From Candidatus Omnitrophota bacterium (GTDB lineage Bacteria > Omnitrophota > Omnitrophia > Omnitrophales > JACQLI01), in NCBI GenBank assembly GCA_016204125.1, contig JACQLI010000020.1:1-30470 (forward strand): a stretch of 30,470 nucleotides of DNA. Direction: 5' to 3'. Below the pieces are notes generated by a model that was not told the DNA's origin, ran no database searches, and saw nothing but the letters and a program-made list of their open reading frames with translations. This document shows positions 22,097-29,076 of this stretch, one piece after another. Position numbers and translations under genes: made by a program. Within the stretch, counting starts at the first letter, position 1; each line of letters opens with the position of its first letter.

Positions 22097-23161
22097 ATGA
22101 AAAAACTCTTCATTGTGCTCTTGGTTTTTGTTGCTATTGTGGCAGTAGGCATTTTTGTCGCTTCACAGATTGCATTGGATAGAACTTCTAGATCCGTGAT
22201 TCTTTACCTTACGAATTATGCAAGTCAGGTTGGCATAGCGGTCAGCCAAATGAGATTCAATAAAGCCTCCTTTCGTCCTCCTGGCACGATTACTTGGAAG
22301 GGACTTTATGCAAGGGCGAAGCGAAGCGCTGCAGAAGCCACGGTCAGCGCAGCAGAGGCTACCATTCACGTTGAAAGTTTTTCTGAAAAGGCGTTTCGAT
22401 TGACCGTTAAAGAGATCAACGCCACACTCCTTAGAGGACCTGATCGTGCAGAAGAAGACCGTTTGACAGGTGATTTTCTAGATGCCCAGTTTCGCATTGA
22501 TTTCAGAGATCCCAATAAGGCATTGACTGAGGCTAGGGCTTTAGCGAAAGACTTAACAGCGCTTCTTACTCGAGGAAGATGTTCAACCTTTGTCCGTTTC
22601 TCGGGACAACTCAACTTTCTGATGGGCGCTCGGCGTTTCGACGCAGGCCTCGCCATCGACAGGAGAGGGGAAGAGTCAGTCCTCATCCTTGATCCTAAAG
22701 ATTTAGAGGTTGTTGCGCAGGAGTTTGAAGAGGGTTTGAGCGAAGGGGTTGTCAAGATCCTCTCTGAAAATCCTATCCAAGCCCCTCGACTTTTACGCAT
22801 CACAAAACTTGCTTACGATACGGCCCGTGAGGCTCACGAGAAGGACGCGTCAATTCCTGAGGACGCTTATCGCCACATCTTATGGGGTTATCACCTCACA
22901 AAGGCCTACGATCCTAAATTTGCCAAACAGGTTACGGAGGCTCACGAGGCGGACGACATGGACGAGGCCAAGGCAGACCGTGATATGGATCATCATAACG
23001 CTGCCTTGGGGAGAGAATATGCAGAAGCGGGTTATCCAGAATCGGGTCTCTTGGAGAGGACGCTGAAGGATCCAAAGGTGATGCAATTGCCAGGACAGAT
23101 CGGAGTTCCAGAAGTAGCTGCTGGCACCGCGGAAGTTGAGAGCCAAAAGGTGCAAGTTTGA
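22097..23161 (+). CDS. Membrane-anchored AsmA-like / DUF6973-like fusion protein
   Basis: 354 residues. One N-terminal membrane helix (MKKLFIVLLVFVAIVAVGIFVA) is followed by a segment like the start of AsmA-type proteins (LDRTSRSVILYLTNYASQVGIAVSQMRFNKASF...GTITWKGLYARAKR). The middle is beta-rich with no motif. At 253-312 the pattern PEDAYRHILWGYHLT..YDPKFAKQVTEAHE...MDHHNAALGREYA resembles the DUF6973-type domain (DA.RH..W....T...G...A...T.AHE....MD..NN..GR) found in secreted or effector proteins. Conserved Arg, His, Glu and Asp suggest a metal or catalytic site. Its job is unknown. It starts 4 bases after tag and overlaps the glycosyltransferase start. Confidence 0.65.
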   Translation: MKKLFIVLLVFVAIVAVGIFVASQIALDRTSRSVILYLTNYASQVGIAVSQMRFNKASFRPPGTITWKGLYARAKRSAAEATVSAAEATIHVESFSEKAFRLTVKEINATLLRGPDRAEEDRLTGDFLDAQFRIDFRDPNKALTEARALAKDLTALLTRGRCSTFVRFSGQLNFLMGARRFDAGLAIDRRGEESVLILDPKDLEVVAQEFEEGLSEGVVKILSENPIQAPRLLRITKLAYDTAREAHEKDASIPEDAYRHILWGYHLTKAYDPKFAKQVTEAHEADDMDEAKADRDMDHHNAALGREYAEAGYPESGLLERTLKDPKVMQLPGQIGVPEVAAGTAEVESQKVQV

Positions 23162-23898
23162 ATACGACTGTCATCGTGCCCTGTTATAACGAAGAGAAAA
23201 GGTTTCCCAAGAAGAAATTCTTGGAATTCGCAAACCGCCAGACGGGTTACCGCTTTCTCTTTGTTGATGATGGAAGTAGAGATAAGACACTTCAGATCCT
23301 TGACTCTCTTCGACAAGAGAATCCAAAAATTTTTGATGTCTTGGAAATGGGAAGAAATTCTGGAAAAGCTGAGGCGGTGCGCCTTGGATTTCTTCAAGGA
23401 CTCCAGTCGAAGGCAGATTTCCTGGCCTATTGGGATGCTGATTTGGCGACTCCTCTTGAGACGCTACCCGATTTTTTAGCCATTTTTGAGGAGCACCCCC
23501 AGGTAGAGATGGTGTTTGGATCCAGGATCAAACTTCTGGGCAGCGATATCAGACGCCATGCATTGCGTCATTACTTGGGACGCGTCTTTGCGACTGCCGC
23601 CTCCTTTGTGTTGAACCTTGAGATTTATGATACCCAGTGCGGTGCCAAGATGTTTCGGGTTACGGAGACTCTGGCGAAGATTTTTCAAGACCCTTTCCAC
23701 ACGGGATGGGTTTTTGATGTTGAACTGATAGCCAGATACCTCTATTTGAGAAGAAGAAAAGGGGAATCCGACGTCGACTCAACCATTTATGAGTTCTCTT
23801 TGCCAGTTTGGCACGACATTCCAGGCTCTAAAGTGAAGCCGATCGACTTCTTTTTGGCCTTCCCCGACCTGATTAAAATTTACCTTACTTATCGCTAG
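23158..23898 (+). CDS. Family 2 glycosyltransferase (dolichyl/undecaprenyl-phosphate sugar type)
   Basis: 246 residues, TTG start overlapping the previous TGA, with AAAAGG just upstream. GT-A fold signatures: VIVPCYNEEKRFP, FLFVDDGSRDKTLQIL, MGRNSGKAEAVRLGF, the metal-binding AYWDADLATPLE, MVFGSRIKLLG, DTQCGAKMFRVTE, and GWVFDVELIARYL. DTQCG-K-F and the final VKPIDFFLAFPDLIKI are typical of the polyprenyl-phosphate glucosyl- or mannosyltransferase subgroup, which puts a sugar on a lipid carrier at the inner membrane. There are no membrane helices in this copy. Donor and acceptor cannot be read from sequence. Confidence 0.88.
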   Translation: MNTTVIVPCYNEEKRFPKKKFLEFANRQTGYRFLFVDDGSRDKTLQILDSLRQENPKIFDVLEMGRNSGKAEAVRLGFLQGLQSKADFLAYWDADLATPLETLPDFLAIFEEHPQVEMVFGSRIKLLGSDIRRHALRHYLGRVFATAASFVLNLEIYDTQCGAKMFRVTETLAKIFQDPFHTGWVFDVELIARYLYLRRRKGESDVDSTIYEFSLPVWHDIPGSKVKPIDFFLAFPDLIKIYLTYR

Positions 23899-23941
23899 GA
23901 AATGCTTTACAATAGAATCACCTAACCAAGGAGGGGAGACC

Positions 23942-24160
23942 ATGCTAAAACAAGCTTGTTTACTTTGTAAGATTGTTGGAGCCATAGCGATTATTGGTGC
24001 ATTAAATTGGGGGCTCATCGCAGCGATTAATCTCAACTTGGTGGAACAGGTACTTGGTGCGGGGACAACGGCAACCCGAGTTGTCTACGGCTTAGTCGGC
24101 CTCTCAGGAATTGCGCTACTTGTCAGTTATTTCACAGTCTGTCCAGCTTGTAAGAAATAA
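23942..24160 (+). CDS. DUF378 small membrane protein
   Basis: 72 residues, ATG preceded by AGGAGGGGAG at 23929-23939. Two membrane helices (KIVGAIAIIGALNWGLIAAI and VVYGLVGLSGIALLVSYF). The IGALNWGL.A..N.NLV...LG.....R.VY.LVG.S pattern is that of the DUF378 (YuzA) family. Cys pairs lie at both ends (CLLC near the N terminus, CPAC at the C terminus), unusual and perhaps metal-binding or redox-active. A TACAAT -10-like box is at 23908-23913. It is terminated by the strong hairpin downstream. Confidence 0.8.
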   Translation: MLKQACLLCKIVGAIAIIGALNWGLIAAINLNLVEQVLGAGTTATRVVYGLVGLSGIALLVSYFTVCPACKK

Positions 24161-24194
24161 GCGTCGTCAAAAGAAAGCAAAAAAAGCAAAAAAA

Positions 24195-24233
24195 GGGACG
24201 GTTCTATTTCAAATGAACCGTCCCTCGTTTTTT
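24195..24233 (+). terminator. Strong intrinsic terminator
   Basis: GGGACGGTTC (24195-24204) and GAACCGTCCC (24215-24224) form a perfect 10-bp stem. The loop can pair further (ATTT-C-AAAT), and a T-run (TCGTTTTTT) follows. A-rich DNA precedes it, so it could work on both strands. It ends only seven bases before the nadC start codon. Confidence 0.9.
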
Positions 24234-24240
24234 CCTTCCC

Positions 24241-25146
24241 ATGTTGAAAATTTCTAATCAAACCCGATCTCTTATTCGTCAAGCGCTTCGAGAAGATATA
24301 GGCCCAGGTGACGTTACGACCAAGACCTTTATACCATCCAGTCTGATGGGTGAAGCGTATATTGAAGCAAAAGAAAAGGGAATCCTCTCAGGCGGCCCTA
24401 TTGTCAGAGAAATTTTCCGCCAAGTCGACCCTCGTCTAAAGGTCCAACAAAAAATATCCGAGGGTTCTAAAATCTCCAAAGGGAAAGCAGTCTTCTCTAT
24501 TCACGGGAAAATTGCCTCTATTTTGAAAGGGGAACGGGTAGCTCTTAATTTCCTTTCGCATCTTTCAGGGATAGCGACACTCACTCGTCATTACGTTGAG
24601 AAAATCAAAGGCACAAGGGTCAAGATTTTGGATACGCGTAAGACCACACCCCTTCTGAGGGATTTGGAAAAATACGCAGTGAGGTGCGGAGGGGGAGAGA
24701 ACCATCGTCTGGGACTCTGGGATGAAATCCTTGTGAAAGAAAATCATTGGGATGCAATGTACGATATTCTTGACCAAACAAAATGCCGTTATTTTACCCA
24801 AAGACTTAAACCCCTTCTGAAACGGAGGAGAATACCTGTGGAAGTGGAAGTAAGGAGCCTGAAAGAACTTGCTCATTTACTAGAAGGAACGTATGTTCCC
24901 GATCGCATTCTTCTTGATAACTTTTCAATCAAAGAACTGAGGAGGGCTGTGTTATTCGTGGAGGGACTTGACCAGATTCTCAAGGCTCGTTACGGTATCC
25001 GCCGCAAGAGGCCGTTCCTTGAAGCTTCGGGCGGAATTCATCTTGGAAATGTCCGCGAAGTGGCGAAGACAGGAGTTGACCGTATCTCGATCGGCCGCCT
25101 CACGCACTCTGCCCCCGCTTTGGATTTCTCACTCCATACAAAATGA
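24241..25146 (+). CDS. nadC: Nicotinate-nucleotide pyrophosphorylase (carboxylating)
   Basis: 301 residues. It converts quinolinate and PRPP to nicotinate mononucleotide in de novo NAD synthesis. Seen: ALREDIGPGDVTTKTFIP, VALNFLSHLSGIATLTRHYV, ILDTRKTTPLLRDLEKYAVRCGGGENHRLGLWDEILVKENHW (read as ILDTRKTTP, KYAVRCGGGENHR and LVKENHW), and SGGIHLGNVREVAKTGVDRISIGRLTHS. The usual TPGLR reads TPLLR. The ATG is preceded by a pyrimidine-rich sequence with no Shine-Dalgarno, just after the terminator, so expression may start within or past that hairpin. It overlaps the next gene by 4 bases. Confidence 0.93.
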   Translation: MLKISNQTRSLIRQALREDIGPGDVTTKTFIPSSLMGEAYIEAKEKGILSGGPIVREIFRQVDPRLKVQQKISEGSKISKGKAVFSIHGKIASILKGERVALNFLSHLSGIATLTRHYVEKIKGTRVKILDTRKTTPLLRDLEKYAVRCGGGENHRLGLWDEILVKENHWDAMYDILDQTKCRYFTQRLKPLLKRRRIPVEVEVRSLKELAHLLEGTYVPDRILLDNFSIKELRRAVLFVEGLDQILKARYGIRRKRPFLEASGGIHLGNVREVAKTGVDRISIGRLTHSAPALDFSLHTK

Positions 25147-25529
25147 CAGAACTTCCGAAGGCTTTGGCGATGATCATTTGCGATGAGATGATTGAAGACA
25201 AAAGGACTAACAAGAAAAGTTTGATCGGACTCTTTAATCGCATCGTCACGAATCAATTCCCCTCGCGTCACAAGAAAATGAATATTTTCTTTTCTCTTAC
25301 AGGCGGCCGAGGGAAGTACAAAACCCGCCTGCAGCAGACCTATCTTCCTGAGATGAAGGTTTTGGGAGAGATCGAGGGAGAGATTGAGTTTACCGATCCG
25401 ACCGCTGTCATGGAATTCAATTTTGAATTGAACGAAGTTGCATTTCCTTATGAGGGAAAATACAATTTTCAGCTCCTCATTGATAACACACCTGTCATCG
25501 AAAGGATTTTTGAGGTTGTTAAGGGGTGA
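25143..25529 (+). CDS. DUF6941-like protein
   Basis: 128 residues, ATG overlapping the nadC stop. The sequence ALAMIICDEMIEDKRTNKKSLIGLFNRIVTNQFPSRHKKMNIFFSLTGGRGKY then EFTDPTAVMEFNFEL and FPYEGKYNFQLLIDNTPVIERIF is seen in parts. The pattern CD.....TNK.SLIG.F..I....FP.......F..LT.G.G.Y and the closing beta segments resemble the DUF6941 group, small beta-rich cytoplasmic proteins of unknown function. No signal peptide. It lies between nadC and uvrB with stop/start overlaps on both sides, so it is likely a real, coupled gene. Confidence 0.75.
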   Translation: MTELPKALAMIICDEMIEDKRTNKKSLIGLFNRIVTNQFPSRHKKMNIFFSLTGGRGKYKTRLQQTYLPEMKVLGEIEGEIEFTDPTAVMEFNFELNEVAFPYEGKYNFQLLIDNTPVIERIFEVVKG

Positions 25530-27571
25530 GCTTCAAACTTGTAACCGATTTAAAGCCCAAAGGCGATCAGCCCCAAGCTATCGAGAAACTTGTAGAGGGG
25601 CTTGAGAAGGGGTTTCGAGAACAAGTCCTTGTCGGAGTGACAGGTTCGGGCAAGACCTTCACCATGGCCCAGGTGATTGCAAAGTGGGGGAGGCCCGCGC
25701 TTGTCATTTCTCACAATAAGACTCTTGCCGCTCAACTTTATAGCGAGCTTAAGGAATTCTTTCCCGAAAACGCAGTGGAGTATTTTGTCTCCTACTATGA
25801 CTACTACCAGCCCGAGGCTTACATCCCGCATACCGACACCTACATAGAGAAGGACGCCTCCATCAATGATGATTTAGACCGTCTGCGTCTACGTGCCACA
25901 AGTTCTCTTCTTTCGCGTGAGGATACGATTGTTGTCTCCAGTGTTTCCTGTATCTACGGTTTAGGTGCACCCGAGGATTGGCAGGGACTTCTTGTTCAGA
26001 TTGAGCAGGGTCAAACCTTTGAACGGGACAGTTTTCTCTCGGCGCTCGTAGGGATTCAGTATGAACGGATTGAAGGTGAACTCAAGCGCGGCGCTTTTCG
26101 CGTCAGAGGCGGCCGCGTGGATCTCTTCCCCTCTTACGGCGAGAATCCACATAGGATTGAAATTGAAGACGATCGGGTCAAGTCCATCACACTTTTGGAA
26201 GCCGTTCATTTTAATCCTATTCGTGAACTTGATAAGCTTGCCATTTATCCTGCCAAACACTTTGTGACACCATCGGGCCGACTCGAAAAAGCCATCCAGT
26301 CCATCCAACAAGAATTGGCTTGGAGGGTTAAAGAGTTGATAGGACAGGGAAAGGATCTCGAAGCAAAGAGACTCGAATCACGCACCCGCTACGACCTTGA
26401 AATGCTGCGCGAAGTCGGTTACTGCTCTGGAATTGAAAACTATTCTCGGCACTTGTCTGGTCGGGAACCAGGTTCAAAACCGTACTGCCTTCTCGATTAT
26501 TTTCCAAAAGGCTTCCTCACCCTCATTGATGAATCTCATCAGACAATTCCTCAAATTCGGGGAATGTATAACGGCGATCTTTCTCGTAAAAAGGTGCTCG
26601 TGGAACATGGTTTCCGTCTCCCATCGGCCCTCGATAACAGGCCGCTTCGCTTTGAAGAGTTTGACGGAATGATTAGCCAGGTCATTTTTGTCTCCGCCAC
26701 ACCAGGTCCTTATGAGATGCAGCGGGCAAAGAAGGTGGCGGAGCAGATCATTCGCCCCACTGGACTTGTGGATCCTGAAATTGAGGTGCGGCCAACCGAG
26801 GGACAGATTGACGATCTCATTGCAGAGATCAAGGCGCGAGCGAAGAAAAAGGAAAGAACATTGATAACCACGCTTACTAAGAGGATGGCTGAAGATTTAG
26901 CGAGATTTCTCAAGGAGATTGGAATCAAAGTTCATTACCTTCATTCGGAATTCGATGCCTTTGAGCGGGTTGAAATTCTGCGCGATCTTCGCCTCCAAAA
27001 ACATGATTGCGTTGTCGGCATCAACCTTCTTCGTGAAGGGCTTGACCTTCCCGAAGTTTCTCTTGTTGCGATCCTTGATGCGGATAAAGAAGGATTCCTT
27101 CGGAGCGAAGTTTCGCTCATTCAGATCGCGGGACGCGCAGCGCGCCATATTCATGGAAAAGTTCTCATGTATGCTGACACCGTCACCGATTCCATGAAGC
27201 GGGCAATGGAAGAGACAGGGAGAAGAAGAGAAATCCAGCTCGAATACAACAAGAAGTATGGTGTTACACCGACTTCGATTCAGAAAGAAATTCGTGAGGG
27301 GATTGAGAAATACCGCCAAGCTGAAGAACTCGTTTCAGAAATTGTGGGCGAAGAGAAGAAGGAGCATGATCTGAAGAGCTATTTGGCACACCTTAAAGAG
27401 AAAATGGAGCTTGCTAGCCGCTCACTTGACTTTGAACTCGCCGCTCGGATCCGCGACCGAATCAGGTCTCTCGAGGCAGAAAAGGGCATTCATATGTTGA
27501 CACAAGATTCTCAAGTTGCATATAATCCAGTTTATCGGAGGAAAAGAGAAAAGAAATGGACGAAACGTTAA
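25526..27571 (+). CDS. uvrB: Excinuclease ABC subunit UvrB
   Basis: 681 residues, GTG start overlapping the previous TGA. The damage-verifying helicase-like subunit of nucleotide excision repair. Walker A GVTGSGKTFTMA; the beta-hairpin region FVSYYDYYQPEAYIP; SREDTIVVSSVSCIYGLG; LIDESHQTIPQIRGMYNGD; FVSATPGPYE; and helicase motifs VGINLLREGLDLPEVSLVAILDADKEGFLRS (seen in parts) plus QIAGRAARH. The C-terminal UVR domain (KEKMELASRSLDFELAARIRDRI) that contacts UvrC is present. The length is normal. The last codons overlap the next start by 16 bases. Confidence 0.96.
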   Translation: MSFKLVTDLKPKGDQPQAIEKLVEGLEKGFREQVLVGVTGSGKTFTMAQVIAKWGRPALVISHNKTLAAQLYSELKEFFPENAVEYFVSYYDYYQPEAYIPHTDTYIEKDASINDDLDRLRLRATSSLLSREDTIVVSSVSCIYGLGAPEDWQGLLVQIEQGQTFERDSFLSALVGIQYERIEGELKRGAFRVRGGRVDLFPSYGENPHRIEIEDDRVKSITLLEAVHFNPIRELDKLAIYPAKHFVTPSGRLEKAIQSIQQELAWRVKELIGQGKDLEAKRLESRTRYDLEMLREVGYCSGIENYSRHLSGREPGSKPYCLLDYFPKGFLTLIDESHQTIPQIRGMYNGDLSRKKVLVEHGFRLPSALDNRPLRFEEFDGMISQVIFVSATPGPYEMQRAKKVAEQIIRPTGLVDPEIEVRPTEGQIDDLIAEIKARAKKKERTLITTLTKRMAEDLARFLKEIGIKVHYLHSEFDAFERVEILRDLRLQKHDCVVGINLLREGLDLPEVSLVAILDADKEGFLRSEVSLIQIAGRAARHIHGKVLMYADTVTDSMKRAMEETGRRREIQLEYNKKYGVTPTSIQKEIREGIEKYRQAEELVSEIVGEEKKEHDLKSYLAHLKEKMELASRSLDFELAARIRDRIRSLEAEKGIHMLTQDSQVAYNPVYRRKREKKWTKR

Positions 27572-28203
27572 AGTTCTTTGAAGAAAATAAATTTGTCGCC
27601 GTCATTCGCACAAGCTCTAACGAAGATGCTGAAGAGATGCTCAAGGCCGTTACGACAGGCGGCATCAAGATCCTTGAAATCGCCATGACGATTCCTCAAG
27701 CGACCCGTCTCATTGAGAGTTGGAGCAAAAAAGAAGGTCTCCTGGTCGGTGCAGGAACAGTGACCGATGGTGAAATGGCCCAGCGTGCAATCAATGCGGG
27801 AGCCAAGTTCGTTTCGAGTCATTACACGGATCGAGACGTCATCAATGTTGCCAAGAACAATAATACCTTCATCATCCAAGGTGCAGCCACTCCGACAGAA
27901 GCGGTCAACGCCTGGCAATTGGGCGTTGATCTCATCAAAATTTACCCCATCGAGTTTTATGGTGGCCCTAACTATCTAAGTACGCTCAAAGGGCCTCTTC
28001 CCTTCCTTAAGCTTATGGCTTCAGGTGAGATCACGCTCGAAAATGCCTTTGACTACCTCAAGTATGCCTGTGCGGTAGCCCTGAATCGGGCGTTCTTCGA
28101 CAAGGCGCTTATTCGTTCCAACAACTGGCAGGAGATTACAGAGCGTACCCGCCAGCTGACCCAGAAGCTAGAGGCGCTTAAGGTCTCTAAGAACCCCTCC
28201 TAA
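27556..28203 (+). CDS. eda: KDPG/KHG-aldolase-family protein with altered substrate pocket
   Basis: 215 residues, ATG inside the end of uvrB. The fold is that of class I KDPG/KHG aldolases. Seen: FVAVIRTSSNEDAEEMLKAVTTGGIKILEIAMTIPQA, LVGAGTVTDGEMAQRAINAGAKFVSSH, IIQGAATPTEAVNAWQLGVDLIKIYP with the Schiff-base lysine in LIKIYP, and the general base Glu in KILEIAM. Several phosphate/carboxylate contacts differ from Escherichia coli Eda: the Arg of LRT is Thr (AMTIP), PTGG reads ASGE (LMASGEITLENA), and the Ser of GGS is Asn (ALNRAFF). It may therefore use a different 2-oxo acid. It sits after uvrB without other sugar-acid genes. Confidence 0.8.
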   Translation: MDETLKFFEENKFVAVIRTSSNEDAEEMLKAVTTGGIKILEIAMTIPQATRLIESWSKKEGLLVGAGTVTDGEMAQRAINAGAKFVSSHYTDRDVINVAKNNNTFIIQGAATPTEAVNAWQLGVDLIKIYPIEFYGGPNYLSTLKGPLPFLKLMASGEITLENAFDYLKYACAVALNRAFFDKALIRSNNWQEITERTRQLTQKLEALKVSKNPS

Positions 28204-28229
28204 GCCTTTTGCCCTAAAAAGCCAGACTT

Positions 28230-28257
28230 TTGACATAGTCAAGGGGTATGTTATAAT
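28230..28257 (+). promoter_or_regulatory. Consensus sigma70 promoter
   Basis: TTGACA (28230-28235) and TATAAT (28252-28257) are separated by 16 bases, with TGT preceding the -10. This is a full consensus with extended -10. AACCCCTC follows. The start near 28264 would give a leader of about 29 bases to the esterase-like gene and on to ilvB. Confidence 0.75.
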
Positions 28258-28292
28258 AACCCCTCTTTTTTCAGGGACTTACGGCATTTTCC

Positions 28293-29072
28293 ATGAAACA
28301 CATTTTCCTTATCCTGGCTCTTTTTTGTTCTTTAATAGGAACCGTACGTGATTCACGGGCGGATTTTTACGGGACTCCTCCCACAGGACTTTTGGCCTTG
28401 GAAAGCAAACATCCTTATTACCTTTTTGTGCCGCCTAGCTATACGGCCGAGAAGTCGTGGCCTGCTTTTCTTATCTTGGGGGAGAGAGGACAAGATCCTA
28501 AGGAAGTCATTAGCCCCTGGGTTGACTGGGCAAAGCAAAACCAGGTTTTTATTCTTGCTCTTCCCAATTTGGTTGCAGAACGTGACGTTCCTGACTCGGT
28601 TAATCAATGGCTATTCGAGGTTCAGCAGGAGGTCGCTGAGCGGTACGAAATTGATTCCGCTCAAGTCTTGCTTGTGGGAATTGGGTCGGGAGCTCATTAC
28701 TCAGCCTATTTAGGACTCAAATATCCCGAAAGGTTTTCAGCGGTTGTCTTGATTGGGAGCGCTTGGGAAGGCCCCTATGAAAAATTGATGAAATCTTCTT
28801 CCAATCAGTCGGAGCAGATTTCGTTTTTCCTGGCTCTTGACCCAAACGGAGCAGATTTTTCTCGTGACGAAGCTAAAGCGATTAAGCTTCAGGAGAAAGG
28901 TTATCGGATCACCTTAGAAAATCTGACGGCGGGGCAAGAACTCTCGGCGCTGAGAGATCGGATCATTCAGTGGTTTCGTGAGGACAAAGAGTTAAGGATG
29001 GGCGAGGAAACTCCGAAGAAGACTTGGAAAGAAAAAGTTGGCAAATTTGCACACGATTTTGTTGAGGTTTAA
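28293..29072 (+). CDS. Secreted esterase-like alpha/beta hydrolase lacking catalytic Ser and His
   Basis: 259 residues. Signal peptide (MKHIFLILALFCSLIGTV, cleavage near DSRA). The fold pattern is that of feruloyl-esterase/PHB-depolymerase-like hydrolases: HPYYLFVPPSYTAEKSWPAFLILGERGQDPKE, then YEIDSAQVLLVGIGSGAHYSAYLGLKYPERFSAVVLIGS. At the nucleophile elbow the usual G-x-S-x-G reads GIGSG, putting Gly where Ser is expected and Ser one place later. The C-terminal region (FFLALDPNGADFSRDEA..LTAGQELSALRDRIIQWF) shows no His at the expected end. It is therefore probably inactive or uses another site. It may be cotranscribed with ilvB. Confidence 0.7.
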   Translation: MKHIFLILALFCSLIGTVRDSRADFYGTPPTGLLALESKHPYYLFVPPSYTAEKSWPAFLILGERGQDPKEVISPWVDWAKQNQVFILALPNLVAERDVPDSVNQWLFEVQQEVAERYEIDSAQVLLVGIGSGAHYSAYLGLKYPERFSAVVLIGSAWEGPYEKLMKSSSNQSEQISFFLALDPNGADFSRDEAKAIKLQEKGYRITLENLTAGQELSALRDRIIQWFREDKELRMGEETPKKTWKEKVGKFAHDFVEV

Positions 29073-29076
29073 TTAA

